From positions 10,672 to 26,243 of the forward strand of contig DCIH01000039.1 in the NCBI GenBank assembly GCA_002317575.1: a stretch of DNA of 15,572 nucleotides, written 5' to 3'. The notes below the pieces were generated by a model. That model saw only the letters and a list, made by a program, of their open reading frames with translations. It did not search any database and was not told the DNA's origin. The stretch's first letter is position 1. Every line of letters begins with the position of its first letter. Below are positions 5,757-12,336 of this stretch, one piece after another. The translations under genes and the position numbers were made by a program. The DNA is from Verrucomicrobia bacterium UBA1731 (GTDB taxonomy: Bacteria; Verrucomicrobiota; Kiritimatiellia; RFP12; UBA1067).

Positions 5757-7781
5757 TCAGCCCTTGATCCAGGCCTTGAGGTCATCCGTGAGCGGCAACA
5801 CCGCGGCGATGGTCGCGGCGGAGATGTTGCCCTCGGCGTCCGTCATCTCGAACGCGTCACCGGCCTTCTTGCCCAACAGGGCCTCGGCGAGTTTCGTGCG
5901 GTTCGAGATCACATTCATCTCCGGCTCGTTGTCCCACTCGCCGAGCACGACGAACGTCTTCTCGCCGGCCGGCGTGGCGGCCTTGACGATCGTGCCGGGG
6001 CGGACCTCGTCGGCCTCGATGTTTTCGAACAGCACCGCCTTGACCGCCTTGAGATCCTCCTGCATGAGCGTCTGCTTCTGCAGCAGCGCGCGCTGCTCGT
6101 CCTTGGCGTACTGGTACTCCGCGTTTTCGCTGAGGTCGCCGTAGCTCTTCGCGAATTCGATGCGCTTCGTGTTGTTCGGGATGTCCACGTTGATGAGCTT
6201 GTCGTAGGCGGCCTGGCGCTCGATGTAGCTGCGCTGCGATGTGATGCGCTCGGGCTCCTTCTTCGTCTCCTTGCGGACCACGTGCGCGGCGAGTTCGGGC
6301 ACCAGGCGCGTCATGCGCACGACGATGAGATGATGCGTGGAAGGATCCCACGCCGTGGAGGCCTGGAAGCGCTCGAAGAACAGCACGCGCTCCTCGGCGG
6401 ACAGCTTGCCGAGCACGCCTTCGAGCCACTTGAGGTCGGCGAACAGGCGACGCACCACGTTCTGCATCTTGAGCGTCTCGCCGGACTGCTTGCCCTCGCC
6501 CAGCGCGATCGCGTGACCGAGGATCACGGGCAGCTTCGGGAGCTTCGACCACTTCGCGAAATTGTCGAAGCGGCCGAGCACGCACACGACGAGCGTGGCG
6601 GGCGGGTTCGCGTCCTTGAGGAGCGCGGCGACGGCCTCTTCGCAATCGGCGTCGTTCGAGAAGAACGCCAGCGTCTCCGTGAGGAACGCGAAGCACATCT
6701 CGCCCAACACCGCGAACAGGTCCTTCTTGGTGGTCTCGCGGTCTTCGTCGGTGAGGAATTTCACGAGCGCGCCCGTTTCGCGGGCCGGCAGCTCGCGCGC
6801 CGCGCGCAGGTAGCACTTGTTCTCCCACAGGTAGCGGCGGGCCTTGGCGACGGATTCGGGATCGAGCTTGAGCTCGTCCAGGCAGAACGCGATGCGCGCG
6901 TAGAGCGCGTTGTCCACGCCACGGGCGCCCTTGAGCGCGAACGCCAGGCGCTCCGCGAGCTTGGCGCGCTCGGCTTCGCCCAGCGCCTTCATGCGGCCCG
7001 TGCCCTCGAGCTCCTTGACGGAGGAGAGGATGGCCTTGGGGTCGCGGTTCTGCGCGAACGCCGTGAACCACGAATCGCTGTAGGATTCGGCGGACGCCTT
7101 CAGGTGGATCGGTTCGGCGCGGCGGGTGGGGATCTCCACGCATTTGTCCTTGCGCAGGTCGACGCGCGCCTTCTCCCAGAAGGCCTTCCAGTTGGCGGAC
7201 TTCACGAAGCCCTGCTGCGCGCAGACCTCCTCGAGGCGCGTGATCGGCATGTCGCCGAAACTCTGCAACACGGCCTTGACGAATTCGGCCGGCTGCTCGG
7301 CAATCATCTGCTTGACGGCGTCGGGATCGGCGGCCGCGCGCACGAGGATGTGGTTCTCGGGCGCCGGCAGCAGCGTCTCGCACGCGGCGTCGAACGAAAG
7401 CTGATGGCCCTTGCGCGTCTTGAAATCGACCGTGACGCGGCGGTAGAACGGATCGAGGCGCTTGATTTCGCCCAACCCCCACGTGGCGTTGAGGACGCGC
7501 GCGCCGGGCTGATAGCCCATGAGGCGCTCGAGGCGGCCCAGGGACTCCTTGAGCGGACGCGTGCCGAAGCCGACGGATTCGACGAAGGACAGCAGCACGC
7601 GGTCGCTCGTGGACTTCTTCAGGATTTCCTTCACGCCTTGCGCCTGCAGCGCGGACGAAAACGCATCCTGGTGTTCGTTGAGGGTTGAAAACACGCCGAT
7701 GAAGTCGTGGGCCTCCTGCTTGAGCTCGACAACCGCGACCAGATCCTTCAGTTCCTGTTCCGACAACTTCTTCTTGTCCAT
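5757..7781 (-). CDS. greA: Long GreA/GreB-family transcription elongation factor
   Basis: The protein is 674 aa, about four times the usual GreA. The C-terminal part (about residues 515-674) is the recognisable GreA unit: a coiled coil with YGDLSENAEYQYAKDEQ (547-563), whose Asp549 and Glu552 match the acidic tip residues that activate RNA cleavage in backtracked RNA polymerase. The FKBP-like C-terminal domain follows. Residues 1-510 are mostly helical and not obviously repetitive, with one beta-rich patch near 94-138 (ARVLNATWGLGEI ... VTVDFKTRKG). Similar N-terminally extended GreA proteins are known in Chlamydiae and related phyla; the extension has no function I can name. The ATG at 7781 has AAAGGG 4 nt upstream. 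The open frame extends further but would run into the kinase gene and across the promoter. Confidence 0.93.
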   Translation of the reverse strand: MDKKKLSEQELKDLVAVVELKQEAHDFIGVFSTLNEHQDAFSSALQAQGVKEILKKSTSDRVLLSFVESVGFGTRPLKESLGRLERLMGYQPGARVLNATWGLGEIKRLDPFYRRVTVDFKTRKGHQLSFDAACETLLPAPENHILVRAAADPDAVKQMIAEQPAEFVKAVLQSFGDMPITRLEEVCAQQGFVKSANWKAFWEKARVDLRKDKCVEIPTRRAEPIHLKASAESYSDSWFTAFAQNRDPKAILSSVKELEGTGRMKALGEAERAKLAERLAFALKGARGVDNALYARIAFCLDELKLDPESVAKARRYLWENKCYLRAARELPARETGALVKFLTDEDRETTKKDLFAVLGEMCFAFLTETLAFFSNDADCEEAVAALLKDANPPATLVVCVLGRFDNFAKWSKLPKLPVILGHAIALGEGKQSGETLKMQNVVRRLFADLKWLEGVLGKLSAEERVLFFERFQASTAWDPSTHHLIVVRMTRLVPELAAHVVRKETKKEPERITSQRSYIERQAAYDKLINVDIPNNTKRIEFAKSYGDLSENAEYQYAKDEQRALLQKQTLMQEDLKAVKAVLFENIEADEVRPGTIVKAATPAGEKTFVVLGEWDNEPEMNVISNRTKLAEALLGKKAGDAFEMTDAEGNISAATIAAVLPLTDDLKAWIKG

Positions 7782-7812
7782 GGCGCCCTTTCTTTCTGAA
7801 AAATAGGCGGGG

Positions 7813-7841
7813 ATTTTACCATTTCCAACCCGCTCTGACAA
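7813..7841 (-). promoter_or_regulatory. Sigma-70-type promoter for greA and the housekeeping operon
   Basis: On the minus strand TTGTCA (7836-7841) is followed by exactly 17 nt and then TAAAAT (7813-7818), with TGG directly before the -10 giving an extended element. It lies in the 61-bp gap between the nucleoside kinase stop and the greA start. The predicted leader is about 25 nt and contains the ribosome binding site. This is the most complete -35/-10 pair in the window and probably drives greA, the DksA-like gene, lspA, miaA, the ABC gene and dedA. Confidence 0.75.
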
Positions 7842-7842
7842 G

Positions 7843-9438
7843 TCAGTACTCGATCTGGGAGCCGCCGATCGTTTCCCGCAGGATGGAATCGCCGGGCACG
7901 ACGCTCGACGGCGCGATGGAGACGTTGTGCAGCATGCCGCCCAGGCGACACGCCTCCACATACGCGCGGTCCCAGGGCTTCACCTGATTCAGCAGCTCGA
8001 GCGCGTAGGGCTTCAGCACGGCCAGTTCGTAGTCGAGCGCAGAGTTGAACACGGCGTCGGCATGGACCTGGAACGGATAGATCCACTTGCGTTCCCCGGC
8101 GACGACGTTCGGCCACACGCGGAACGTCTCCACCGGCGGCATCCCCCGGAAGCGGTGGTCGCGCACCAGCCGCCGCAGCAGCCGCGTGTCCGAAGAGGAC
8201 ACCCGATTGCACGAGTCGACCGCCGGCTGCGTGAGCGCATTGAGGAACACGCGGAACTTCACGCCGTCGTCGACGCCCTCCGTGAGCAGCGGATTGAGCG
8301 CGTGGATGCCCTCCAGCACGATCAGGCCGCCGGGCGGCAGAACGGTCTCCTCCGCGGCGTCGAAACCCTCGTGCTTCTGGAAATCGAACCGGCGCAGGCG
8401 AACGGACCGCCCCGCGAACAAGGCGTTCAGATCCGCCGCCAGACGCGCGCGGTCAACGGCCTCCACCGTCTCCCAGTCGGGATTGCCGTCCGCGTCGCGG
8501 GGATTGCGCGCGTCGCCCACGAAGTAGTCGTCCGTCGACATGAGCTGCGGCGCAAGCCCGTTGGCGCGCAGCTCGGTGCACAGGTGGTGCGCCGTGGTCG
8601 TCTTGCCCGCGGAGGACGGCCCCGCCAGCAGCACGAGCCGCACGCGCGGCTCGCGCGCGGCGATGCGGTCCGCGATGCGCGCGAGCGCACGGCGCTGCAG
8701 CGCCTCCACCGTGCGCACGAACTCGCCGAGACGGCGCTCGAGGATTACCTGGTTCAGATCGCCGAGGGTGGAAACGCCCGTCTGCTTCTCGCGCGCGAGC
8801 TGGTCGCGGAAGACCTGCAGGTAGGAGCCCTTGTCCTTGAGCGACTGCGCGTCCGGCAGCACGTCCGGCGCCGCGGGATCCGGCACATCGATCAGGAAAC
8901 CGTTCTCGACGGGCACCAGCTTGAAGGCGTCCAGCGCGCCCGTGCGCGGCGCCAGCGCGACCTGGTGCAACGCGCGGAAACCGCCGCAGCAGGTGAGCAG
9001 AACGGTCGGCGGATTGCGGTGCGCGAGCAGATGGCATTCGTCCTTGCGGCCGTGCGCGGCGAAGTAGTCGATCGCGTCCTTGTAGGACCAGGTCTCCACC
9101 GACACGGGCAAATCGGCCGCCACGAGCGTCTGCAGCGCCAGCGACAGCGCGGCGACATCGCCCTCCCAGGAACAGAACAGCGCGGGCCCTGCGGAATAGC
9201 GCACGCGGAACGGCGAAGACGGCTGGAGCTCCCGCGCGCATTTCGCGAGCAGGAATGCAAGCGTCGCGCGGTAGATTCCGAATCCTTCGCGGTCCGCCCG
9301 CGTGAGCGGCTCCACCGCGGGATCGCCCACGAGCGCTGCCGACAGCGGCGCGACCATGTTGTTCACGATGGCGCCCAGCACGGGACGACCGTTCACGTAC
9401 GCCGGCAGCACGTCGGCCAGGGTTTTCGCGTTTTCCAT
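7843..9438 (-). CDS. Nucleoside (uridine-like) kinase with N-terminal threonyl-tRNA-synthetase-like region
   Basis: This 531-aa protein belongs to the long nucleoside kinase family found in Clostridia, Bacteroidetes and others, distinct from short Udk. The N-terminal third resembles the TGS and second additional domains of threonyl-tRNA synthetase. Its His-x3-His metal site is not visible (RATLAFLLAKC in that region), so editing activity is unlikely. The C-terminal kinase has the P-loop GPSSAGKT (273-280), STDDYF (301-306), LEGIHALNP (375-383) and the DTRLLRRLVRDHRFRG motif (417-432), and ends in the family tail SILRETIGGSQIEY. It probably phosphorylates uridine or a related nucleoside for salvage; the exact substrate is inferred. 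The ATG at 9438 is preferred over one three codons upstream (9447), which lies inside the -10 element. No Shine-Dalgarno is present at suitable spacing. Confidence 0.9.
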   Translation of the reverse strand: MENAKTLADVLPAYVNGRPVLGAIVNNMVAPLSAALVGDPAVEPLTRADREGFGIYRATLAFLLAKCARELQPSSPFRVRYSAGPALFCSWEGDVAALSLALQTLVAADLPVSVETWSYKDAIDYFAAHGRKDECHLLAHRNPPTVLLTCCGGFRALHQVALAPRTGALDAFKLVPVENGFLIDVPDPAAPDVLPDAQSLKDKGSYLQVFRDQLAREKQTGVSTLGDLNQVILERRLGEFVRTVEALQRRALARIADRIAAREPRVRLVLLAGPSSAGKTTTAHHLCTELRANGLAPQLMSTDDYFVGDARNPRDADGNPDWETVEAVDRARLAADLNALFAGRSVRLRRFDFQKHEGFDAAEETVLPPGGLIVLEGIHALNPLLTEGVDDGVKFRVFLNALTQPAVDSCNRVSSSDTRLLRRLVRDHRFRGMPPVETFRVWPNVVAGERKWIYPFQVHADAVFNSALDYELAVLKPYALELLNQVKPWDRAYVEACRLGGMLHNVSIAPSSVVPGDSILRETIGGSQIEY

Positions 9439-9445
9439 GCCGGAC

Positions 9446-9454
9446 ATTATAGCA
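9446..9454 (-). promoter_or_regulatory. Extended -10 promoter for the nucleoside kinase gene, likely leaderless transcript
   Basis: The minus strand reads TGCTATAAT, a perfect extended -10, starting 2 nt after the xerC/D-like stop codon. Its hexamer ends 7 nt before the ATG at 9438. Transcription would therefore begin at or next to the start codon, and no ribosome binding site is visible. No -35 match is seen. Confidence 0.6.
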
Positions 9455-9456
9455 TT

Positions 9457-10359
9457 TTACCCCCGCGGGTGGAGCCGCTCGTGGAGGCCCTTCAACCGGC
9501 GGCGGTCCACATGCACATACACCTGCGTCGTCGCCACGGACGCATGCCCGAGCATCTCCTGGATGAGGCGCACGTCCGCGCCGTGTTCGATCATGTGCGT
9601 GGCGAAGCAGTGCCTGAGCACGTGCGGCGACACCTTCTCGGGATCGAGTCCGGCCGCCACCGCCCGCTCGCGCAGGACCTTGAAGATCCCCGCGCGCGTG
9701 AACGGCCGCCCCAACCGGGTGAGGAACACGTGCCGCTCGCCCGGATTCTTCAGGAATTCGGTCCGCGCACCGTCCAGATACCGGTTGAGCGCCTTCGCCG
9801 TCTGCGCGCCGATGGGCACCATGCGGTCCTTGCCGCCCTTGCCCGTCACCCGCACGAGTTCGGGATCCACGTCGAACGCCTCGAGCGGCAGCGCGCACAG
9901 TTCGCTCACGCGCAGCCCGCAGCCGTAGAGGAGCTCGAGCAGCGCGCGGTCGCGCATGTCGCGCGGCTCCGCGCCGGACGTGGACTCCAGGAGCGCGCGC
10001 GTTTCGGCTTCCGACAGCGTCTTCGGCAGCGCCGTGCCTTTCTTCGGCGCGTCGAGGCCCTCGAGCGGATTCGTCTTCAGGAGACGGCGCGCGACGAGAT
10101 GCGCGTAGAATTCGCGCAGCACCACGAACGCATGCGCCCGCGTCGTCGCCTTCCGGGCCGTCTTGTACAGATGGCCCATGTAGGCGCGCACGTCATCGCG
10201 CTTCAGGCGCCCGGGACCGTCGAACCCGCGCGCCCCAGCCCACGCGGCGAACTGGCGGACCTCGCGGAGGTAGCTTTCCTGCGTCAGCGGCGCCAGACCG
10301 CGTTCGAGCGCGAGCTCCGCCGCGAACGAATCGACCGTCTCTGCGAACGGCGCGTTCAT
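9457..10359 (-). CDS. Tyrosine recombinase of the XerC/XerD type
   Basis: The 300-aa length and architecture match XerC/XerD, the site-specific recombinases that resolve chromosome dimers at dif with FtsK. The N-terminal SAM-like DNA-binding domain spans about residues 3-90. The catalytic domain has all active-site residues: Arg150 (GCGLRVSELC), Lys174 (TGKGGKDR), His246 and Arg249 (SPHVLRH), His272 (LGHAS) and nucleophile Tyr281 (TTQVYVHV). The ATG at 10359 overlaps the MFS stop codon as ATGA, so translation should be coupled to the transporter gene. That is an unexpected partner for a housekeeping recombinase. I cannot tell XerC from XerD by eye, and no dif-like site was recognised in the window. 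A phage or integron origin is unlikely given the standard length and the surrounding chromosomal genes. Confidence 0.93.
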   Translation of the reverse strand: MNAPFAETVDSFAAELALERGLAPLTQESYLREVRQFAAWAGARGFDGPGRLKRDDVRAYMGHLYKTARKATTRAHAFVVLREFYAHLVARRLLKTNPLEGLDAPKKGTALPKTLSEAETRALLESTSGAEPRDMRDRALLELLYGCGLRVSELCALPLEAFDVDPELVRVTGKGGKDRMVPIGAQTAKALNRYLDGARTEFLKNPGERHVFLTRLGRPFTRAGIFKVLRERAVAAGLDPEKVSPHVLRHCFATHMIEHGADVRLIQEMLGHASVATTQVYVHVDRRRLKGLHERLHPRG

Positions 10360-11588
10360 TTGCGCCGCAGCGAGGCGGCGTTGAGCAGGTTCAGCGAATA
10401 GAACAGCACGAGCATCGCCACCACGCCGACCGCCCCCCAGCCGAGGCGGTCCTTGACGAAGATGGACGCCTGGTTGCCCACGAGGCCCGCAACGCCCCAG
10501 GCCGACAGCACCGCGCCGTGGATCTTCGAGATGTTCGTCATCCCGTAATGGTCGGACAAAATCCCGGGGATCACCGAGAACCCGGCGCCGTAGCAGGCGT
10601 TGATCACCAACAGGGCGACGCCGATCATCGGCGGCCAGAAGCTCGCCGTCATCACGCCGGCGGAAATGCCGAGAATGAAGAGCAGGATGTTCACACGGTG
10701 CGCCAGCCGGTCGCTCCACCACGCGAAGACGAAACGGCCGCCGCCGTTCATCACGCCGCACAGCGCGATCACCCAGGTGATGAGCTTGTCACCGTAGCCG
10801 ACGGCCGGCGTGTTCATCATCTGCTTCGCCAGCGGAATGAGGCACAGGCCGCACGAGATGTTCAGGAACATGAAGAGCCAGGAACGGAGGAAGTAGGAAT
10901 CCTTCACCAGCGCGCCGTACGAGAATTCGCACTGCGACAGCCCGTGCGCGAAACTGAGCTGCACGATGCGGGGCTTGCGCAGCAGGTAGCACGCCAGCAG
11001 CATGAACGGCAGATAGAACGCGGCGAACACGAAGAACGCGCTGGTGATGCCGTACGCCTCGAACCCGCGCAGCTGGAACGACAAGAGACTCCCGGGGCCG
11101 CCCCAGTTGACGCCCTTGTAGAGGATCGTGGAAAGCGTGCTGCCCAGGCCGAACGAAATGATCGGCACCGCCGCCGCGATCGCCTTCGCGTTCGGAAACC
11201 ACATCATCATCGTCTTCACGGGCGAAATGTAGATGATGCCCGTGCCCGTGCCCAACAGGAAACCGTAGCCCAGGTAGATGAGCGCCAAGGACTTCACGTT
11301 CACGCCCAGCGATGTGACGCACAGACCCGATATGAAGAGCGCCGTGCCGATCATCGTCGACACGCGGATGTTCTTCTCGACGATCTTGCCGAAAAAGGCC
11401 GCGCCCATGCCCAGGAAGAAGATGCCGAGCGAAAACGCGAACTGCACGGCCGGCAGGGATTGGCCGATGTGTTTCGAAATCGCGTCCGAGAAATTCGTGA
11501 AAGCGTAAATCTGACCCACTGAGACGGCCAACAGGAACGCCGGCAAAATGGCCTTGAAAAATCTGATTTTGTTGCGATTCGTGCTCAT
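10356..11588 (-). CDS. MFS transporter, oxalate/formate antiporter (OFA) family
   Basis: This is a 410-aa inner-membrane protein with about twelve hydrophobic segments. The start region (ILPAFLLAVSVGQIYAFTNF), the loop and helix GYGFLLGTGTGIIYISP (107-123) followed by VKTMMMWFPNAKAIAAA (124-140), and the NGGGRFVFAWWSDRLAHR block (281-298) fit the OFA group of the major facilitator superfamily. Family members exchange or import small carboxylates such as oxalate, formate or other monocarboxylates, but substrates vary and cannot be read from sequence here. The ATG at 11588 is chosen because it starts the conserved region and lies 8 nt after a -10 element; the frame extends 11 codons upstream through the promoter. 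No Shine-Dalgarno is visible. Two palindromes in the promoter and a tetR gene directly upstream indicate regulated expression. Confidence 0.92.
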   Translation of the reverse strand: MSTNRNKIRFFKAILPAFLLAVSVGQIYAFTNFSDAISKHIGQSLPAVQFAFSLGIFFLGMGAAFFGKIVEKNIRVSTMIGTALFISGLCVTSLGVNVKSLALIYLGYGFLLGTGTGIIYISPVKTMMMWFPNAKAIAAAVPIISFGLGSTLSTILYKGVNWGGPGSLLSFQLRGFEAYGITSAFFVFAAFYLPFMLLACYLLRKPRIVQLSFAHGLSQCEFSYGALVKDSYFLRSWLFMFLNISCGLCLIPLAKQMMNTPAVGYGDKLITWVIALCGVMNGGGRFVFAWWSDRLAHRVNILLFILGISAGVMTASFWPPMIGVALLVINACYGAGFSVIPGILSDHYGMTNISKIHGAVLSAWGVAGLVGNQASIFVKDRLGWGAVGVVAMLVLFYSLNLLNAASLRRK

Positions 11589-11596
11589 GGCCGCGT

Positions 11597-11625
11597 AGTG
11601 TACCACAATACATTGTGGCAATCAA
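11597..11625 (-). promoter_or_regulatory. Promoter of the MFS transporter gene
   Basis: On the minus strand TTGATT (11620-11625) is separated by exactly 17 nt from TACACT (11597-11602), with TGG just before the -10 (extended form). The -10 ends 8 nt before the ATG at 11588, so the transcript should have almost no leader. The spacer is occupied by a perfect palindrome. Confidence 0.65.
11603..11618. promoter_or_regulatory. Palindromic operator 1, inside the MFS promoter spacer
   Basis: CCACAATACATTGTGG is a perfect 7-bp inverted repeat around a 2-bp centre. It fills the 17-nt spacer between the -35 and -10 of the MFS promoter. A repressor bound here would block RNA polymerase. The TetR protein encoded just upstream is the obvious candidate, which is inference. 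Confidence 0.75.
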
Positions 11626-11635
11626 TCCGCAAATA

Positions 11636-11649
11636 CACAATATCTTGTG
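11636..11649. promoter_or_regulatory. Palindromic operator 2, upstream of the MFS promoter
   Basis: CACAATATCTTGTG matches operator 1 (core CACAATACATTGTG) at 11 of 14 positions and is a 5-bp inverted repeat around a 4-bp centre. Its centre is 32 bp from that of operator 1, about three helical turns, so both would face the same side of the DNA. It lies between the tetR stop and the -35. Confidence 0.65.
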
Positions 11650-11705
11650 AAATTCGAGGCAAAACCTGTAGCACGGCACGTCCCGCACCGCGGCGTGGAC
11701 CCCGC

Positions 11706-12326
11706 TCACAAAAACCGCTGAGCGCCGTCCGCATGACTGCGCAAATTGAACAAAATGGCGTTCAAAGCGTCAATGGACTCGGATATCTCGGCCTGCCCGG
11801 ACACCGTGATGCGCAACACGGCCGTCTCGAACTGCGAATACACGAGCGCCGTCGCACGGTTGGCGTTCACGTGCGGATCGTATTCGCCACGATGGATTGC
11901 TTCGACGATGAACGAATGGATGATGCGCTTCAATCCCATCGTGTGGCGCATGATGTTCGCCACCGGTATCTTGCCGCCGCGACGATACCCGCAGAGAAAA
12001 TCGACGATCACGCACAGGAAATCCTTGTTGTCATACAGCATCGCCATCACGGAAATGCAAATCTGCCGCAGTTTCGCGTCCGCCGGCAGGTGCGAACGGA
12101 CCACCTCGCGGTAACGCACTGCGACGACGTTCGTGCCTTCGTCGATCGCTTCGTTGAAGATCTGGCGCTTGTCCTTGAAGTACGTGTACAACAGCGTGCG
12201 CGCGATGCCGCACTCCTGGGCGATCATGCCGAAGTTGACGGCTTCGAACCCGTGACGGGCGAAGAGCCCCAGGGCGATGGCGCGGATTTCGCGCTTGCGC
12301 TCCTTGTGATTGACCGTCTTCGCCAC
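11706..12326 (-). CDS. TetR-family transcriptional regulator
   Basis: This is a 206-aa one-component regulator. The N-terminal DNA-binding domain (about residues 8-55) has the typical TetR helix-turn-helix ending in TLLYTYFKDKRQIF (44-57). The C-terminal ligand-binding domain is helical and has no recognisable ligand signature. The start is a GTG at 12326, with TGAGG 8 nt upstream; the first in-frame ATG lies inside the helix-turn-helix, so GTG is needed. The gene begins 10 nt after the stop of the FadL-like gene and is probably in its transcript. It is followed by the MFS gene, whose promoter contains two matching palindromes. The most likely role is repression of the MFS gene in response to a small ligand, possibly one entering through the FadL-like channel; this is inference from position. 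Confidence 0.93.
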   Translation of the reverse strand: MAKTVNHKERKREIRAIALGLFARHGFEAVNFGMIAQECGIARTLLYTYFKDKRQIFNEAIDEGTNVVAVRYREVVRSHLPADAKLRQICISVMAMLYDNKDFLCVIVDFLCGYRRGGKIPVANIMRHTMGLKRIIHSFIVEAIHRGEYDPHVNANRATALVYSQFETAVLRITVSGQAEISESIDALNAILFNLRSHADGAQRFL

Positions 12327-12336
12327 GGGAAGGACC

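Noticed and set aside
5745..7688. Plus-strand open frame of 647 codons antisense to greA
   Set aside because: The composition is that of a reverse-strand shadow (Arg/Leu/His/Ala rich), with no ribosome binding site or recognisable motif; the opposite strand encodes a clear GreA C-terminus.
7835..7846. Short palindrome CTGACAAGTCAG overlapping the greA -35
   Set aside because: The arms are only 5 bp, it includes the kinase stop codon, and there is no second copy or neighbouring regulator; chance is a sufficient explanation.
7782..7961. Extension of the greA frame 60 codons upstream
   Set aside because: It would overlap the end of the kinase gene and include the greA promoter; the ATG at 7781 has a suitable ribosome binding site.
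7927..10401. Very long plus-strand open frame (824 codons) antisense to the nucleoside kinase and recombinase genes
   Set aside because: It is rich in Arg, His and Leu with no domain pattern, crosses a promoter and two intergenic junctions, and mirrors the GC-rich third-position bias of two well-identified minus-strand genes.
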